Source of the DNA: Aurantimonas coralicida DSM 14790
GTDB lineage: Bacteria > Pseudomonadota > Alphaproteobacteria > Rhizobiales > Rhizobiaceae
DNA length: 64,000 bases
Direction: 5' to 3'
NCBI RefSeq assembly: GCF_000421645.1
Contig: NZ_ATXK01000005.1
Span: 186,001 to 250,000, forward strand
Part shown: one piece after another, positions 1 to 7,267 of the stretch
How positions within the stretch are numbered: position 1 is the stretch's first letter
Layout of the letters: each line of letters opens with the position of its first letter
The notes under the pieces: generated by a model
What the model was told of the DNA's origin: nothing
The model's input: only the letters and a program-made list of their open reading frames with translations
The model's database searches: none
Translations under genes and position numbers: made by a program

Positions 1-537
1 AGCTTCCGCTTCAACATACTCGGCAACGGTGGCGCGCGAGGTCAGTCCCGCGGCGATGATGTGACGAGATCCATTCGAGAGCGCGTTCTTTTTGATCTTC
101 TCCTCCGGAGCGAGGAGATCGAAAGAGCCATTTGGGGCCGGCGCTTGGCTCGCAACCCAAGAGACGGCGTTCTGCAATTCGGGGAAGGCGACGTCAGCAA
201 AGGCCTCTTCCATGGCTTGCCGGACCTGCTTTTCGTGGCTCTCCTTCAGTTGCAGAAGGGTCGCGGTCGGCCAATCGGCCTCGACCTTGTCGATGATCGT
301 GTGGTGATCGGTGCATAGATAGATGAGGTTCCGGACGTTATCGCGCTCGTCATCGGTCATCGACGCGTCATAACGGGCAGCGGTCGGCTTCTCACCACGG
401 ATGTGCGCGGCCTCGCCGACATAGGTATCGTCTCCCACCTGGGCGTCGTAGGTGAGGTGCTTGCCGCAATTCGGAAATGCGCACACTCCGCCGCTCCGAA
501 AGGCCAGAATAATTCTGGTCGGGTAACTAGCGCTCAT
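1..537 (-). CDS. HNH endonuclease domain protein (C-terminus beyond window)
   Basis: The reading frame runs off the left edge, so only 179 N-terminal residues are visible. An in-frame TAG lies two codons before the ATG, which fixes the earliest start. The sequence shows a CAFPNC zinc-knuckle-like pair near residue 20, then GEAAHIRGE, then RNLIYLCTDHHTIID. This order (CxxxxC, AH, N, LCxxHH) is the layout of HNH nucleases with a structural zinc and a metal-bound catalytic His. HNH domains of this type occur in restriction-like and other defence effectors with diverse C-termini. The C-terminus here is not visible, so the partner domain is unknown. It lies on the same strand as the AbiE-like pair and integrase, inside the mobile element. 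A nuclease role is inferred from motifs only. Confidence 0.75.
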   Translation of the reverse strand, partial: MSASYPTRIILAFRSGGVCAFPNCGKHLTYDAQVGDDTYVGEAAHIRGEKPTAARYDASMTDDERDNVRNLIYLCTDHHTIIDKVEADWPTATLLQLKESHEKQVRQAMEEAFADVAFPELQNAVSWVASQAPAPNGSFDLLAPEEKIKKNALSNGSRHIIAAGLTSRATVAEYVEAEA

Positions 538-628
538 AGCCTACGCCTGTCCGCGCGCGAACGTTGCCATGGTCTCGGTCAAAGGATCGAAGGGCGTTGA
601 TGAGCATTCCCCCGGGGCGAGTGCCTAC

Positions 629-1666
629 TTAGCTGTTAATGACGTCTTGGAGTGCAGCAATTTTTTCTAGTATATCGTCAAATGACGGCGGTGTTTGGTC
701 AAACATCATCGGCGCCATCGCCCGATAATCTGCTTTCAGGTCTTTCACGCGCGCGTCGGTCGGCGTCAGCCGGAGTGTGCCTGGCCGAGCCTTATCGTAG
801 CTGGCCCAGTTCGAACGAAAGAAGGTGGTTTTGTGATGCGCGACCTGCGCCAGTAGATTGAAGTCGGCAACGGCGGCTTGGCCCTCATCCGTGTCGAGGA
901 GCATGGCGAGGTCGTAGTAGTGCCGAGAGAAATACTGCGGCGTCGGTGACGCGGCGGGGCGATGCGCTTCCGCATGGAGAGCGGTTGCCTTTTCCCAGAA
1001 AGTCCGCCGCGCTGACAGCACCGTTACGCTGGTGTCGGCATCGGTGAAGAAGTCCGGATAGTCGTCGGCCGCGTAGGGGCGTATGACTTTTTCCTCGGTC
1101 GGCCAGGGATCGCCGCGCGCGCCGAGCTCGAATTTTACGCGCGGCGTGATGTAGGCCATGCCTTCGTATTCGGCGGCAGGGAGCGCGGTCGGATAGTGGA
1201 AGTTGACGGTCTGCGCGTCACCGGCGTCTATCTCTAGCGACCACTCGCTTTCGGTCGGCTCGCCGAGTTGGCCGACGATCGCGGCGCGAAGCGCTGGGAG
1301 AAGTTTCTCGGCGATGTGCTGCTCGACATCGCTGACCAGGTCGTCGATCAGCCGAGCCGCCTGCTTCTTGCTGATCCCCTCCTTATCGGGGTCGCGCTCG
1401 CCGGTGTATCCGAGTTCGGCACGGTCGAACGACAAGTCGATGTCCTCGGAGAACCGGCGAATACCGTTGAATGCCTTTGAGAGCGACGTGCCGCCCTTAA
1501 AAACGAGGGTTGCAGTGGTGCCCTTCGGTAGACCGAACAGGCGCTTCAGGCTCCAACATACCCAGAAGTCCTTTTCGATGATCGTATTGGCGACGCCCCG
1601 CCGGGCGCCGGTCTCCCCGAAGAGAGCTGCGCGATCGTCGGTGGGAAGGCGAGCGACATCATCCAT
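629..1666 (-). CDS. AbiEii/AbiGii-family nucleotidyltransferase toxin
   Basis: The 345-residue protein has GGTSLSKAF about 17 residues before EDIDLSFD. This is the GS...DxD signature of the AbiEii/AbiGii nucleotidyltransferase family, the toxin half of type IV-like AbiE systems. Family members transfer nucleotides to RNA targets and cause growth arrest or abortive infection. An open frame continues upstream to 1822, but the ATG at 1666 is preferred because it overlaps the antitoxin stop by 8 bases, the usual coupling in this family. That start gives an N-terminus (MDDVARLPTDDR) leading directly into the conserved fold. The gene follows its antitoxin on an integrated element. Full toxicity is inferred, since only the first two catalytic motifs can be checked by eye. 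Confidence 0.88.
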   Translation of the reverse strand: MDDVARLPTDDRAALFGETGARRGVANTIIEKDFWVCWSLKRLFGLPKGTTATLVFKGGTSLSKAFNGIRRFSEDIDLSFDRAELGYTGERDPDKEGISKKQAARLIDDLVSDVEQHIAEKLLPALRAAIVGQLGEPTESEWSLEIDAGDAQTVNFHYPTALPAAEYEGMAYITPRVKFELGARGDPWPTEEKVIRPYAADDYPDFFTDADTSVTVLSARRTFWEKATALHAEAHRPAASPTPQYFSRHYYDLAMLLDTDEGQAAVADFNLLAQVAHHKTTFFRSNWASYDKARPGTLRLTPTDARVKDLKADYRAMAPMMFDQTPPSFDDILEKIAALQDVINS

Positions 1667-2288
1667 CGATATCGGCCACCGCTGCGTGGGCAATCGAGAC
1701 GAGCGTGGGCCGCATCCAGGCGGGCGCTTGAAGGGCGGTTGAGGCCAACGTCTTCTTGTCGTTGGCCGAAAGCCGGTGCGCCGCGACCTGCGCGACGTCA
1801 GCCGCCCGAACGGGGCCGACATGACGAAGCGCCTGAACCACCGTCCCGGCGGGGCTGCCCGGTGCGATCAGATGCTTGGGCGAGGCGTGGCGAAGGTCGA
1901 CGATGCGCTTTCCCAGCACGACGCGCCGCGACGGGCCGTCGGTCAGATAAGTGCTTTGTGCCGGAACCTGGGTCGAAAGGCCGAGCGCGTTCGCTGCGCG
2001 CGCTCCGGCGATCTGCACCTGCGAGCCGGTCTCCCGCGCAAGAGCGTGGGCGACATCGTCCGGCGCGGGTGACAACGCCCCAAGTTTCGGGTGCAGCTTG
2101 GGAAAGTCGTAGAGCCCACGTGCAAGCCGCCGGAGCTGTCCGCCCTTCACCAATCGAGAAAGTGCCTGATCGACAGAGGAGCGGGCGGCAACTGTGAGGA
2201 AGTCGCTAGGCGTGAAAACGCTGCCACGTCCGCTAGCGCGGACGCGTTTCATGACCCGGTCGGGGACTGAGGCGTTTACCGTTTTCAT
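1659..2288 (-). CDS. AbiEi-like antitoxin (DUF6088-type)
   Basis: The 209-residue protein has an N-terminal winged-helix-like segment (VFTPSDFLTVAARSSVDQALSRLV) followed by GLYDFPK, which is typical of AbiEi/DUF6088 antitoxins. These proteins bind inverted repeats in their own promoter and counteract the AbiEii toxin. The position directly before the toxin, with an 8-base overlap, supports the pairing. The ATG at 2288 lies one base from a perfect 10+10 inverted repeat, and no Shine-Dalgarno sequence is visible. The mRNA may therefore be leaderless, or translation may begin at the internal Met at codon 13. Autoregulation is inferred from the palindrome and from family knowledge. Confidence 0.85.
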   Translation of the reverse strand: MKTVNASVPDRVMKRVRASGRGSVFTPSDFLTVAARSSVDQALSRLVKGGQLRRLARGLYDFPKLHPKLGALSPAPDDVAHALARETGSQVQIAGARAANALGLSTQVPAQSTYLTDGPSRRVVLGKRIVDLRHASPKHLIAPGSPAGTVVQALRHVGPVRAADVAQVAAHRLSANDKKTLASTALQAPAWMRPTLVSIAHAAVADIDG

Positions 2289-2289
2289 G

Positions 2290-2319
2290 TGTCAGAAAAT
2301 AAGGCAGGTTTTTCTGACA
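2290..2319. promoter_or_regulatory. Palindromic operator of the AbiE-like operon
   Basis: TGTCAGAAAA (2290-2299) and TTTTCTGACA (2310-2319) form a perfect 10-bp inverted repeat with a 10-bp centre. It sits one base upstream of the antitoxin ATG. AbiEi antitoxins are known to repress their operons through inverted repeats, so this is the likely autoregulatory site. The A-rich arm overlaps the proposed -10 element. Confidence 0.75.
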
Positions 2320-2324
2320 TGCAA
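2296..2324 (-). promoter_or_regulatory. Candidate promoter of the AbiE-like operon (possibly leaderless)
   Basis: On the minus strand TTGCAT (2319-2324) is followed after 17 bp by TATTTT (2296-2301), and the antitoxin ATG begins 7 bases after that. With usual spacing, transcription would start at or next to the ATG, giving a leaderless mRNA. This fits the absence of a ribosome-binding site. The match to consensus is moderate. Confidence 0.4.
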
Positions 2325-2370
2325 GGGGCGGCATTCCCCGTTCTAGAGTACGACTGCCACTTGCTACGCA

Positions 2371-3732
2371 TTATGCCGCGGCGCGTTGCTCGTCATTTGC
2401 CGCGCCGGCGGCGTCCGGTGCAGCAGCCTGTTGCAAGAAGCGAGCGAGTGCTGCGCGGCGAGAATCCCGATCCACGGCATAGGCCGTCTGCTTGAATTCA
2501 ATGCCGTCCAGGAGGCCCTGGATGTAGCCGGAGATGGTATCGGCGGCCATGATCAGTGCCGTGTCGAGCGTGTGAATGTAGTTGCTGGTGACGGAGCCCT
2601 TCGAATGACCAACCAAAGCAGCGATGGTGACCTCCGTGAAACCAAGATCATTTGCGATGCTGGCGAAGCTATGTCGCAGGACATGAGGCGTGATGTCGGC
2701 GAGCGGCGTATCGTCGAATATCTGCTCCCAATGGTTCGGCAAGCTTCCGAAAGCGTTATCACCTCCTTGTCCCGGGAAGACGTAGGTGCCTGCTCTCACT
2801 TTCCGGCGCTTCTCAAGATATTCCACGGCGGGCAGGCCGATTGGGCGGATCGACCTTCCCTCTTTGCTGTCCGTCAGTCGCAAGCAGCTTGAATCGGTAT
2901 CAGCTTCTGCCCAAGTCAGAGTGACCATTTCGGTTCGGCGGCAGCCGGTCAGCGCAAGCTGGCGGATCAATTCGACCGAAACCTCATATTTCTCGTTTTC
3001 GGCCGCTTTAGCGAGCAACTGGCCAAGCACGCGATATTCGGCCTCGCTGAGCCTCCGAGCGCGGACGCTGTCCTTCGGTCGCCGCACACCGTGGGCAGGG
3101 TTCACTTCGATAATGCCAGCATCCACGGCGTAGGTGAGAATTCCGCCGAACAGGCCGATCGTACGGGTAGCCGTCCCTGCTCCGCCCTTGACGATCGATT
3201 TTCCTCGCAGCTTCTTCGTCTTGGCAACGAGGCGCGTCTTGCCCGCCATGATGTCCTTCATGGCCTTGTTGACTTCGGCCTTGGTCAGATCCTTCACCCG
3301 TCGGGAACCGAGCAAGGGGACGATGTGCCGGTGGATTCGGCCAATGTCCGAGGCGATCGTGCCTGGCTTCTTGGGGCGCCCGCCTTTTCCGAGAATGAGG
3401 CCGGCGTTCAGGTCGGCGAGGTAGAGGTCGCACAGCTCTTTGACCGTGATCGCCCTATTGTCGAGCTGCTTCTCTTCTGCAGGGTCTTCGCCTTTAGCGA
3501 TACGTCCCAGTTGCACCTTCGCTTCCTGGCGGGCCCGCTCGGGAGTCCAGACGCCGTGCAGGCCAATCGTAAAGCGTCTCGATCGCTTACCGAGCCGATA
3601 CTGAATGACGTAGCTGCGCTTGCCGGAGGCGAACACTCTGAGGCCGAAACCGGGCAGCTCGTCGTCCCAAATGACGTAATCTTTTTCGCGACTGTCTGCG
3701 GCGTCGACGACCCGTTTAGTGAGCTTAGGCAT
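2371..3732 (-). CDS. int: Tyrosine-type integrase, P4 family (DUF4102 arm domain)
   Basis: The 453-residue site-specific recombinase has an N-terminal arm-binding DUF4102 domain (GFGLRVFASGKRSYVIQYR), a central SAM-like core-binding domain and a C-terminal catalytic domain. Visible catalytic residues are the Arg in LTGCRRTEM, HxxR in HVLRHSFAS, the GH of LVGHSKGS and the nucleophilic Tyr in NYIHT. It should integrate and excise the element at tRNA-Arg. GGAGGA sits 5 bases before the ATG. The gene start lies about 180 bp from a tRNA 3' fragment, the expected position of an integrase next to its attachment site. The C-terminal tail is Ala-rich and probably dispensable. The gene appears intact. 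Confidence 0.95.
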   Translation of the reverse strand: MPKLTKRVVDAADSREKDYVIWDDELPGFGLRVFASGKRSYVIQYRLGKRSRRFTIGLHGVWTPERARQEAKVQLGRIAKGEDPAEEKQLDNRAITVKELCDLYLADLNAGLILGKGGRPKKPGTIASDIGRIHRHIVPLLGSRRVKDLTKAEVNKAMKDIMAGKTRLVAKTKKLRGKSIVKGGAGTATRTIGLFGGILTYAVDAGIIEVNPAHGVRRPKDSVRARRLSEAEYRVLGQLLAKAAENEKYEVSVELIRQLALTGCRRTEMVTLTWAEADTDSSCLRLTDSKEGRSIRPIGLPAVEYLEKRRKVRAGTYVFPGQGGDNAFGSLPNHWEQIFDDTPLADITPHVLRHSFASIANDLGFTEVTIAALVGHSKGSVTSNYIHTLDTALIMAADTISGYIQGLLDGIEFKQTAYAVDRDSRRAALARFLQQAAAPDAAGAANDEQRAAA

Positions 3733-3763
3733 GGGCTTCCTCCGACCCTACCGTTTCCTCTCG

Positions 3764-3783
3764 CGTAAGCACCACGTAAGCAC
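3764..3783. repeat. Tandem 9-bp direct repeat between int and att
   Basis: CGTAAGCAC occurs at 3764-3772 and again at 3775-3783, 11 bp apart (one helical turn). Short direct repeats between an integrase gene and its att core are typical of arm-type integrase sites. That role is inferred from position only. Confidence 0.35.
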
Positions 3784-3899
3784 GCGGGCGAAAACTGTGG
3801 CGGGGAGAAGAGTAGCTTCGGCGGAGAAGGAATTCAAATTGTTTAGCGTTTACAGAGAGATAGGCGGGCATTGGCGGCTCCTTGCGCTTTTTGGCGGAG

Positions 3900-4196
3900 C
3901 TAGCCATATTCCCTCCGAAGGCAGAGGTCACAGGTTCGAATCCTGTCGGGTGCACCACTTCCGTACAGATCTGCGAACATCGAAGCGCCAGCGGCTTTGC
4001 TTTCTGCACGGCTCGCCGTCCCGAACATCACCTGCTCGAGTATCGCCGCCTCGCCGACGATGCGGATCGTCGCGTCGTTCGCCTCGACCTGCTCAGAGAG
4101 GGCGCGCGGGTACGCCTCGGAGAGCAAGACGTCACCGGTGGGGTGTTCTCGCGCATGGCCCGGCCGATCGGATCGGGGTTCCGTGACGGGATTCAT
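3900..4196 (-). CDS. Hypothetical protein running into the tRNA fragment
   Basis: This 98-residue frame opens with an ATGA overlap to the DUF488 stop, and its first 80 or so codons have the G/C-ending usage of real genes in this window. The interior (VGEAAILEQVMFGTASRAESKAAGA) looks globular but matches no family I recognise. The last 20 or so residues (GAPDRIRTCDLCLRR) are the classical antisense translation of a tRNA-Arg 3' end, so the natural C-terminus is uncertain. Integration of the element probably replaced the original stop region. Coding status is plausible but unproven. Confidence 0.4.
   Translation of the reverse strand: MNPVTEPRSDRPGHAREHPTGDVLLSEAYPRALSEQVEANDATIRIVGEAAILEQVMFGTASRAESKAAGASMFADLYGSGAPDRIRTCDLCLRREYG
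3911..3957 (+). other. att site: 3' half of tRNA-Arg(CCG), element/chromosome boundary
   Basis: The segment contains an anticodon loop CTCCGAA (anticodon CCG), the 3' anticodon stem GGCAG, a perfect T arm (ACAGG, loop TTCGAAT, CCTGT), the 3' acceptor strand CGGGTGC, a discriminator A and CCA. The matching 5' acceptor strand GCACCCG and the D arm are absent upstream, so this is not a functional tRNA. It is the duplicated 3' end left by integration into a tRNA-Arg gene. Because the fragment is on the plus strand and lacks its 5' half, the element must extend to the left and the chromosome resumes after 3957. Confidence 0.85.
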
Positions 4197-4744
4197 CGCT
4201 GATCCTGAGGTACCTGGGCCGGATAGACGATTCTTCCGTCTCCCGTCTTCTCCGCTCCCGGCGTGGGGGTGGCGGGGTCGATGCGGCCGGGGGCCATCAG
4301 GTGATCGACAGAGTGTCCGTTGAGCAGGAGATAGTCCGTGATGATCCGGCGGTGGCAGCGCCACCAGACCGCCTCCGAGCACATCATGGCGATCCGCTGA
4401 TCACGACCACGGCTCACAAGGTCCTCGAACGCAGACGCGAATGCTTCGCCGAGGGCGTAGTCCGCGTAATTGTGGAAGCTCTGGAGGCGCCACATGGCAT
4501 TGCAGCATTTATCGACGCCGGATTGTTTGCGACGTCGACCGCCAAGGTCGGGCGCGTGCAGATAGCCGATCTGAACCCGTCCGAGCTCATCCGCGAAGTT
4601 GTCGATATTGTAGACCGGATTGCTGCGGGAGCGTGGGAAGGAGCGAACGTCCACGAGGAGGCCGATCCGGGCCTCCCGCAGCATCCGGATGGTCTCCTCG
4701 AGCTTGCGGTTCGAATGACCGATGGTCGTGAACTGCGCGACCAT
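4193..4744 (-). CDS. DUF488 family protein
   Basis: The 183-residue protein carries the conserved blocks of DUF488: TIGHSNRKLEE, DVRSFPRSRSNPVYN, LGGRR and CSEAVWWRCHRRIITDYL. The clustered Cys, His and Trp residues in the last block are the family hallmark. The function is unknown, and a small-molecule or nucleic-acid-related role has not been established. The ATG at 4744 shares one base with the TGA of the upstream DUF2945 gene; a TTG codon just before it also lengthens the open frame by one residue. Genes of this kind often sit in stress or general-maintenance clusters. Confidence 0.88.
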   Translation of the reverse strand: MVAQFTTIGHSNRKLEETIRMLREARIGLLVDVRSFPRSRSNPVYNIDNFADELGRVQIGYLHAPDLGGRRRKQSGVDKCCNAMWRLQSFHNYADYALGEAFASAFEDLVSRGRDQRIAMMCSEAVWWRCHRRIITDYLLLNGHSVDHLMAPGRIDPATPTPGAEKTGDGRIVYPAQVPQDQR

Positions 4745-4953
4745 CAATCCACCTTCGTCAGCGCACTCTCCCTATGCGCCGCGATGTGGTCGGTCTTGTC
4801 GCTCTCGATCTCGTATTGGGCGTCATCTTTCGACGCACGGCGACGGTGGCCCTTGTAGTCGAAATCGGCATGGTGAACCCTGAGGATCCTCCCGGTCACA
4901 TGACCGGCTTCGGAATTCCAGCTGACATGGTCGCCTTCGGAAAACTTCGCCAT
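4744..4953 (-). CDS. DUF2945 (HVA/Tudor-like) small protein
   Basis: The 69-residue protein is typical of the DUF2945 or 'hypervirulence-associated' Tudor-like family. Features are an N-terminal FSEGDHVSWNSEAGHVTGRI SH3/Tudor-like strand pattern and a C-terminal AQYEIESDKTDHIAAHR block. It probably folds as a small beta barrel. The biochemical role is unknown. The stop overlaps the DUF488 start (TGATG), so the two are probably co-transcribed. Confidence 0.85.
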   Translation of the reverse strand: MAKFSEGDHVSWNSEAGHVTGRILRVHHADFDYKGHRRRASKDDAQYEIESDKTDHIAAHRESALTKVD

Positions 4954-5152
4954 CTCGTCCTCCTTCTGCAGCGAAATTCCTCCTGTTCCGCATTGTTCCG
5001 ATCGGCTGGCGAACCGCGCGGGGATCCCGGATCCGGCGCGATGGTCCGCGCAGAGCGGCGGCGGTGGCGATCAACATTGCGGTGCCAGTCGTCTCGACGC
5101 GGCTGGCCTCGTCGCTGTCGCAGACTCATATAACCTCCGACGCAACGCGGAG

Positions 5153-5374
5153 ATGACCATGGCAGAACACGAAGTCGAGCAGACGCGGAACGACACGCTG
5201 ATCGCCGAGAACGGCGAGCGCGCGATCTACAGATTCGAGATCAGGAAGCCCGACGGCATCTGGACGCCCATGTTTTGGGGGCAGGATACCATTCATGACG
5301 TTCAGGCCGGCGAAGTGGCTGCCCCGGCGCATCCGACCTTCCCGACCGAAGAGCAGGCGCGGGAGTGGCTCTGA
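5153..5374 (+). CDS. Small hypothetical protein
   Basis: The 73-residue acidic protein contains TRNDTLIAENGERAIYRFEI and ends with FPTEEQAREWL. No family is recognised and there is no signal peptide or membrane segment. A second ATG two codons downstream (5159) is an alternative start. GC-ending codons and isolation from other frames make it a credible gene, transcribed divergently from the DUF2945/DUF488 pair. The region 5375-5549 after it shows nothing recognisable. Confidence 0.55.
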   Translation: MTMAEHEVEQTRNDTLIAENGERAIYRFEIRKPDGIWTPMFWGQDTIHDVQAGEVAAPAHPTFPTEEQAREWL

Positions 5375-5549
5375 CGGCTCGCACGGACTGACGCGGCAGT
5401 CGTCCGCAGCATTTGCCTCATTTCGAGTGGGGCGGCCCGGCAGTTCCGCGTTCGCAGGCTGGGTCTGATCGGCGTGTCACTCACGGAGGCGGATCAGCCC
5501 GCCTCGCTTTCTCTCCATGCGAGCAGATGCGGTTGGGCGACGGCCTGAA

Positions 5550-6458
5550 TCATCTCAGCACCGCGACCTGACGCAGGCGGTCGGCGGCGAAGTCGACGAA
5601 GGCGCGGACCTTTGCGGCGGCCCGGCGGCCCTCGACGTGGACGAGATGGATCGGCAGCGGTTCGGGCTCGTGATCGGCGAGCACCGTCTGCAGGGTTCCG
5701 CCCTCCAGATCGGGCCCGATCTGGTAGGACAGCACCCGGCACAGGCCCCAGCCGCTGCGCACGATGGCGATCGAGGCGGCCACGCTGCTGACCGTCAGGC
5801 GCGGCTCCACCCTGACGATCCGGGTTCCGTTCGGGCCGAACCGCCACGCCCGGGCCGGACCATCGGGCATGGTCGCGACGAGGCGGTGGCGCGCCAGATC
5901 GGCCGGGTCCTGCGGAATTCCGTGCTCGGCAAAATAGGCCGGCGCCCCGCAGACCACCCGGCGGACCTGGCCGATCCGCACCGCGGCGAGATCGGAGGAC
6001 GCCAGGGGACCGATCCGCAGGGCGACATCGATCCCTTCCTCGACCAGATTCACGACCCGGTCGAGCATCAGCACCTCGGCGCTCATCCCCGGAAAGGCGT
6101 CCAGGAACCCGGTCAGCAACGGCGCGATGTAGATCCGCCCGAACTCCTGCGGACAGGTGATGCGAAGTTGCCCGACCGGCTTGCCGGCTGCGCCGGACGC
6201 AGCCTCGTCGGCGGCCTGCAGATGGGCGAGGATTTCCCGCACCTCCCCCAGATATCGCCGCCCCACATCCGTCAGCCGAACCTTGCGCGTCGTGCGGGTG
6301 AACAGCCGGGCGCCGAGCCTCGTCTCTAGGGCGTTGACGCCCCGCGTGGCCGACGGGCTGCTCAGGCCCAGGGTCCGGGCACCACCGGCAAAGCTCTCCG
6401 CCTCGGCGACGGCAACGAACATCCGGAGAGACTGCAGCCGATCCACCCCGGGCTCCAT
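5550..6458 (-). CDS. LysR family transcriptional regulator
   Basis: The 302-residue protein has an N-terminal winged HTH (LRMFVAVAEAESFAGGARTLGLSSPSATRGVNALETRLGARLFTRTTRKVRLT in outline) and a periplasmic-binding-like effector domain, the classic LysR layout. The frame is open to 6596, but the ATG at 6458 puts the HTH at the usual distance from the N-terminus. A GTG four codons later (before DRLQSLRMF) is an equally good alternative. It is divergent from a GST and an oxidoreductase gene, which are its likely targets. The 112-bp gap at 6459-6570 should hold both promoters. The effector is unknown. Confidence 0.9.
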   Translation of the reverse strand: MEPGVDRLQSLRMFVAVAEAESFAGGARTLGLSSPSATRGVNALETRLGARLFTRTTRKVRLTDVGRRYLGEVREILAHLQAADEAASGAAGKPVGQLRITCPQEFGRIYIAPLLTGFLDAFPGMSAEVLMLDRVVNLVEEGIDVALRIGPLASSDLAAVRIGQVRRVVCGAPAYFAEHGIPQDPADLARHRLVATMPDGPARAWRFGPNGTRIVRVEPRLTVSSVAASIAIVRSGWGLCRVLSYQIGPDLEGGTLQTVLADHEPEPLPIHLVHVEGRRAAAKVRAFVDFAADRLRQVAVLR

Positions 6459-6570
6459 TGCTTCGAGAACTGCAACAGTGCGCTGCAGACTTCGCCTATT
6501 CTTGCGGAAGACGAGCATCGCTAGCTTGTCGGCGAGACGCAAGCCACGCCCTTCCGAAGGAACGCGATCC

Positions 6571-7212
6571 ATGCGCCAGGACAGCTCTTCCGCCACCCGA
6601 CCGGTGACCCTCTATCGCAACCCGAAATCCGGCCATTGCCACAGGGTGGAGCTGATGCTCCGCTTCCTCGGGCGGCCCTATGTGACGGTCGACCTCGACA
6701 TGGCCAATGGCGCCCACAAGCAGCCGGATTTCCTGGCGCTCAGCCCGCTCGGACAGGTGCCGGCGATCGAGGACAATGGCGTCACGCTGGCGGATTCGAA
6801 CGCCATCATCACCTATCTCGCCTTGCGCTACGGCGACGGCCCGGCGTGGGGCGGCCGTACGCCGGTCGAGGCGGCGGAGGTTCAGCGCTGGCTGTCCATT
6901 GCCGCCGGCGAGATCGCCTCCGGCCCCTGCGCGGCGCGATTGGTGACCCTCTTCGGCGCCAGGCTCGACCACGATTTGGCGAAAGCGCGGGCGCATGCGC
7001 TCTTCGCCGTGATGGAAAACCATCTCGACGGCCGCGACTGGCTGGCCGCCGATCGCCCGACCCTCGCCGACGTGGCGGGCTACAGCTACATCGCCCATGC
7101 GCCGGAGGGCGGCGTCAGCCTCGCGCCCTACCCCCAGATTCGCGCCTGGCTCGCCCGGATCGAGGCGCTCCCGGACTTCATCGGCATGGCCCGGTCGCCG
7201 GCGCTCGCCTGA
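6571..7212 (+). CDS. Glutathione S-transferase family protein
   Basis: The 213-residue protein has an N-terminal thioredoxin-like GST domain (VTLYRNPKSGHCHRVELMLRFLG, with the PAI block QVPAIEDNG and the DSNAI glutathione-binding turn) and a helical C-terminal domain (DRPTLADVAGY). Length and motifs fit the cytosolic GST superfamily. Such enzymes conjugate glutathione or use it to reduce electrophiles. AAGGA 9 bases before the ATG supports the start. It lies 55 bp before a PNPOx/FNR gene in what looks like a two-gene unit controlled by the divergent LysR. The substrate cannot be read from the sequence. Confidence 0.9.
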   Translation: MRQDSSSATRPVTLYRNPKSGHCHRVELMLRFLGRPYVTVDLDMANGAHKQPDFLALSPLGQVPAIEDNGVTLADSNAIITYLALRYGDGPAWGGRTPVEAAEVQRWLSIAAGEIASGPCAARLVTLFGARLDHDLAKARAHALFAVMENHLDGRDWLAADRPTLADVAGYSYIAHAPEGGVSLAPYPQIRAWLARIEALPDFIGMARSPALA

Positions 7213-7267
7213 CACCGACAGGCAGGCCGCCCGTACACGATCCGCTGCAAACCCCAGGAGGAGCCCG

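Noticed and set aside
3725-4009. 94-residue minus-strand frame containing TGFEPVTSAFGG
   Set aside because: This peptide is the familiar antisense translation of a tRNA-Arg 3' end; the frame is a shadow of the att fragment.
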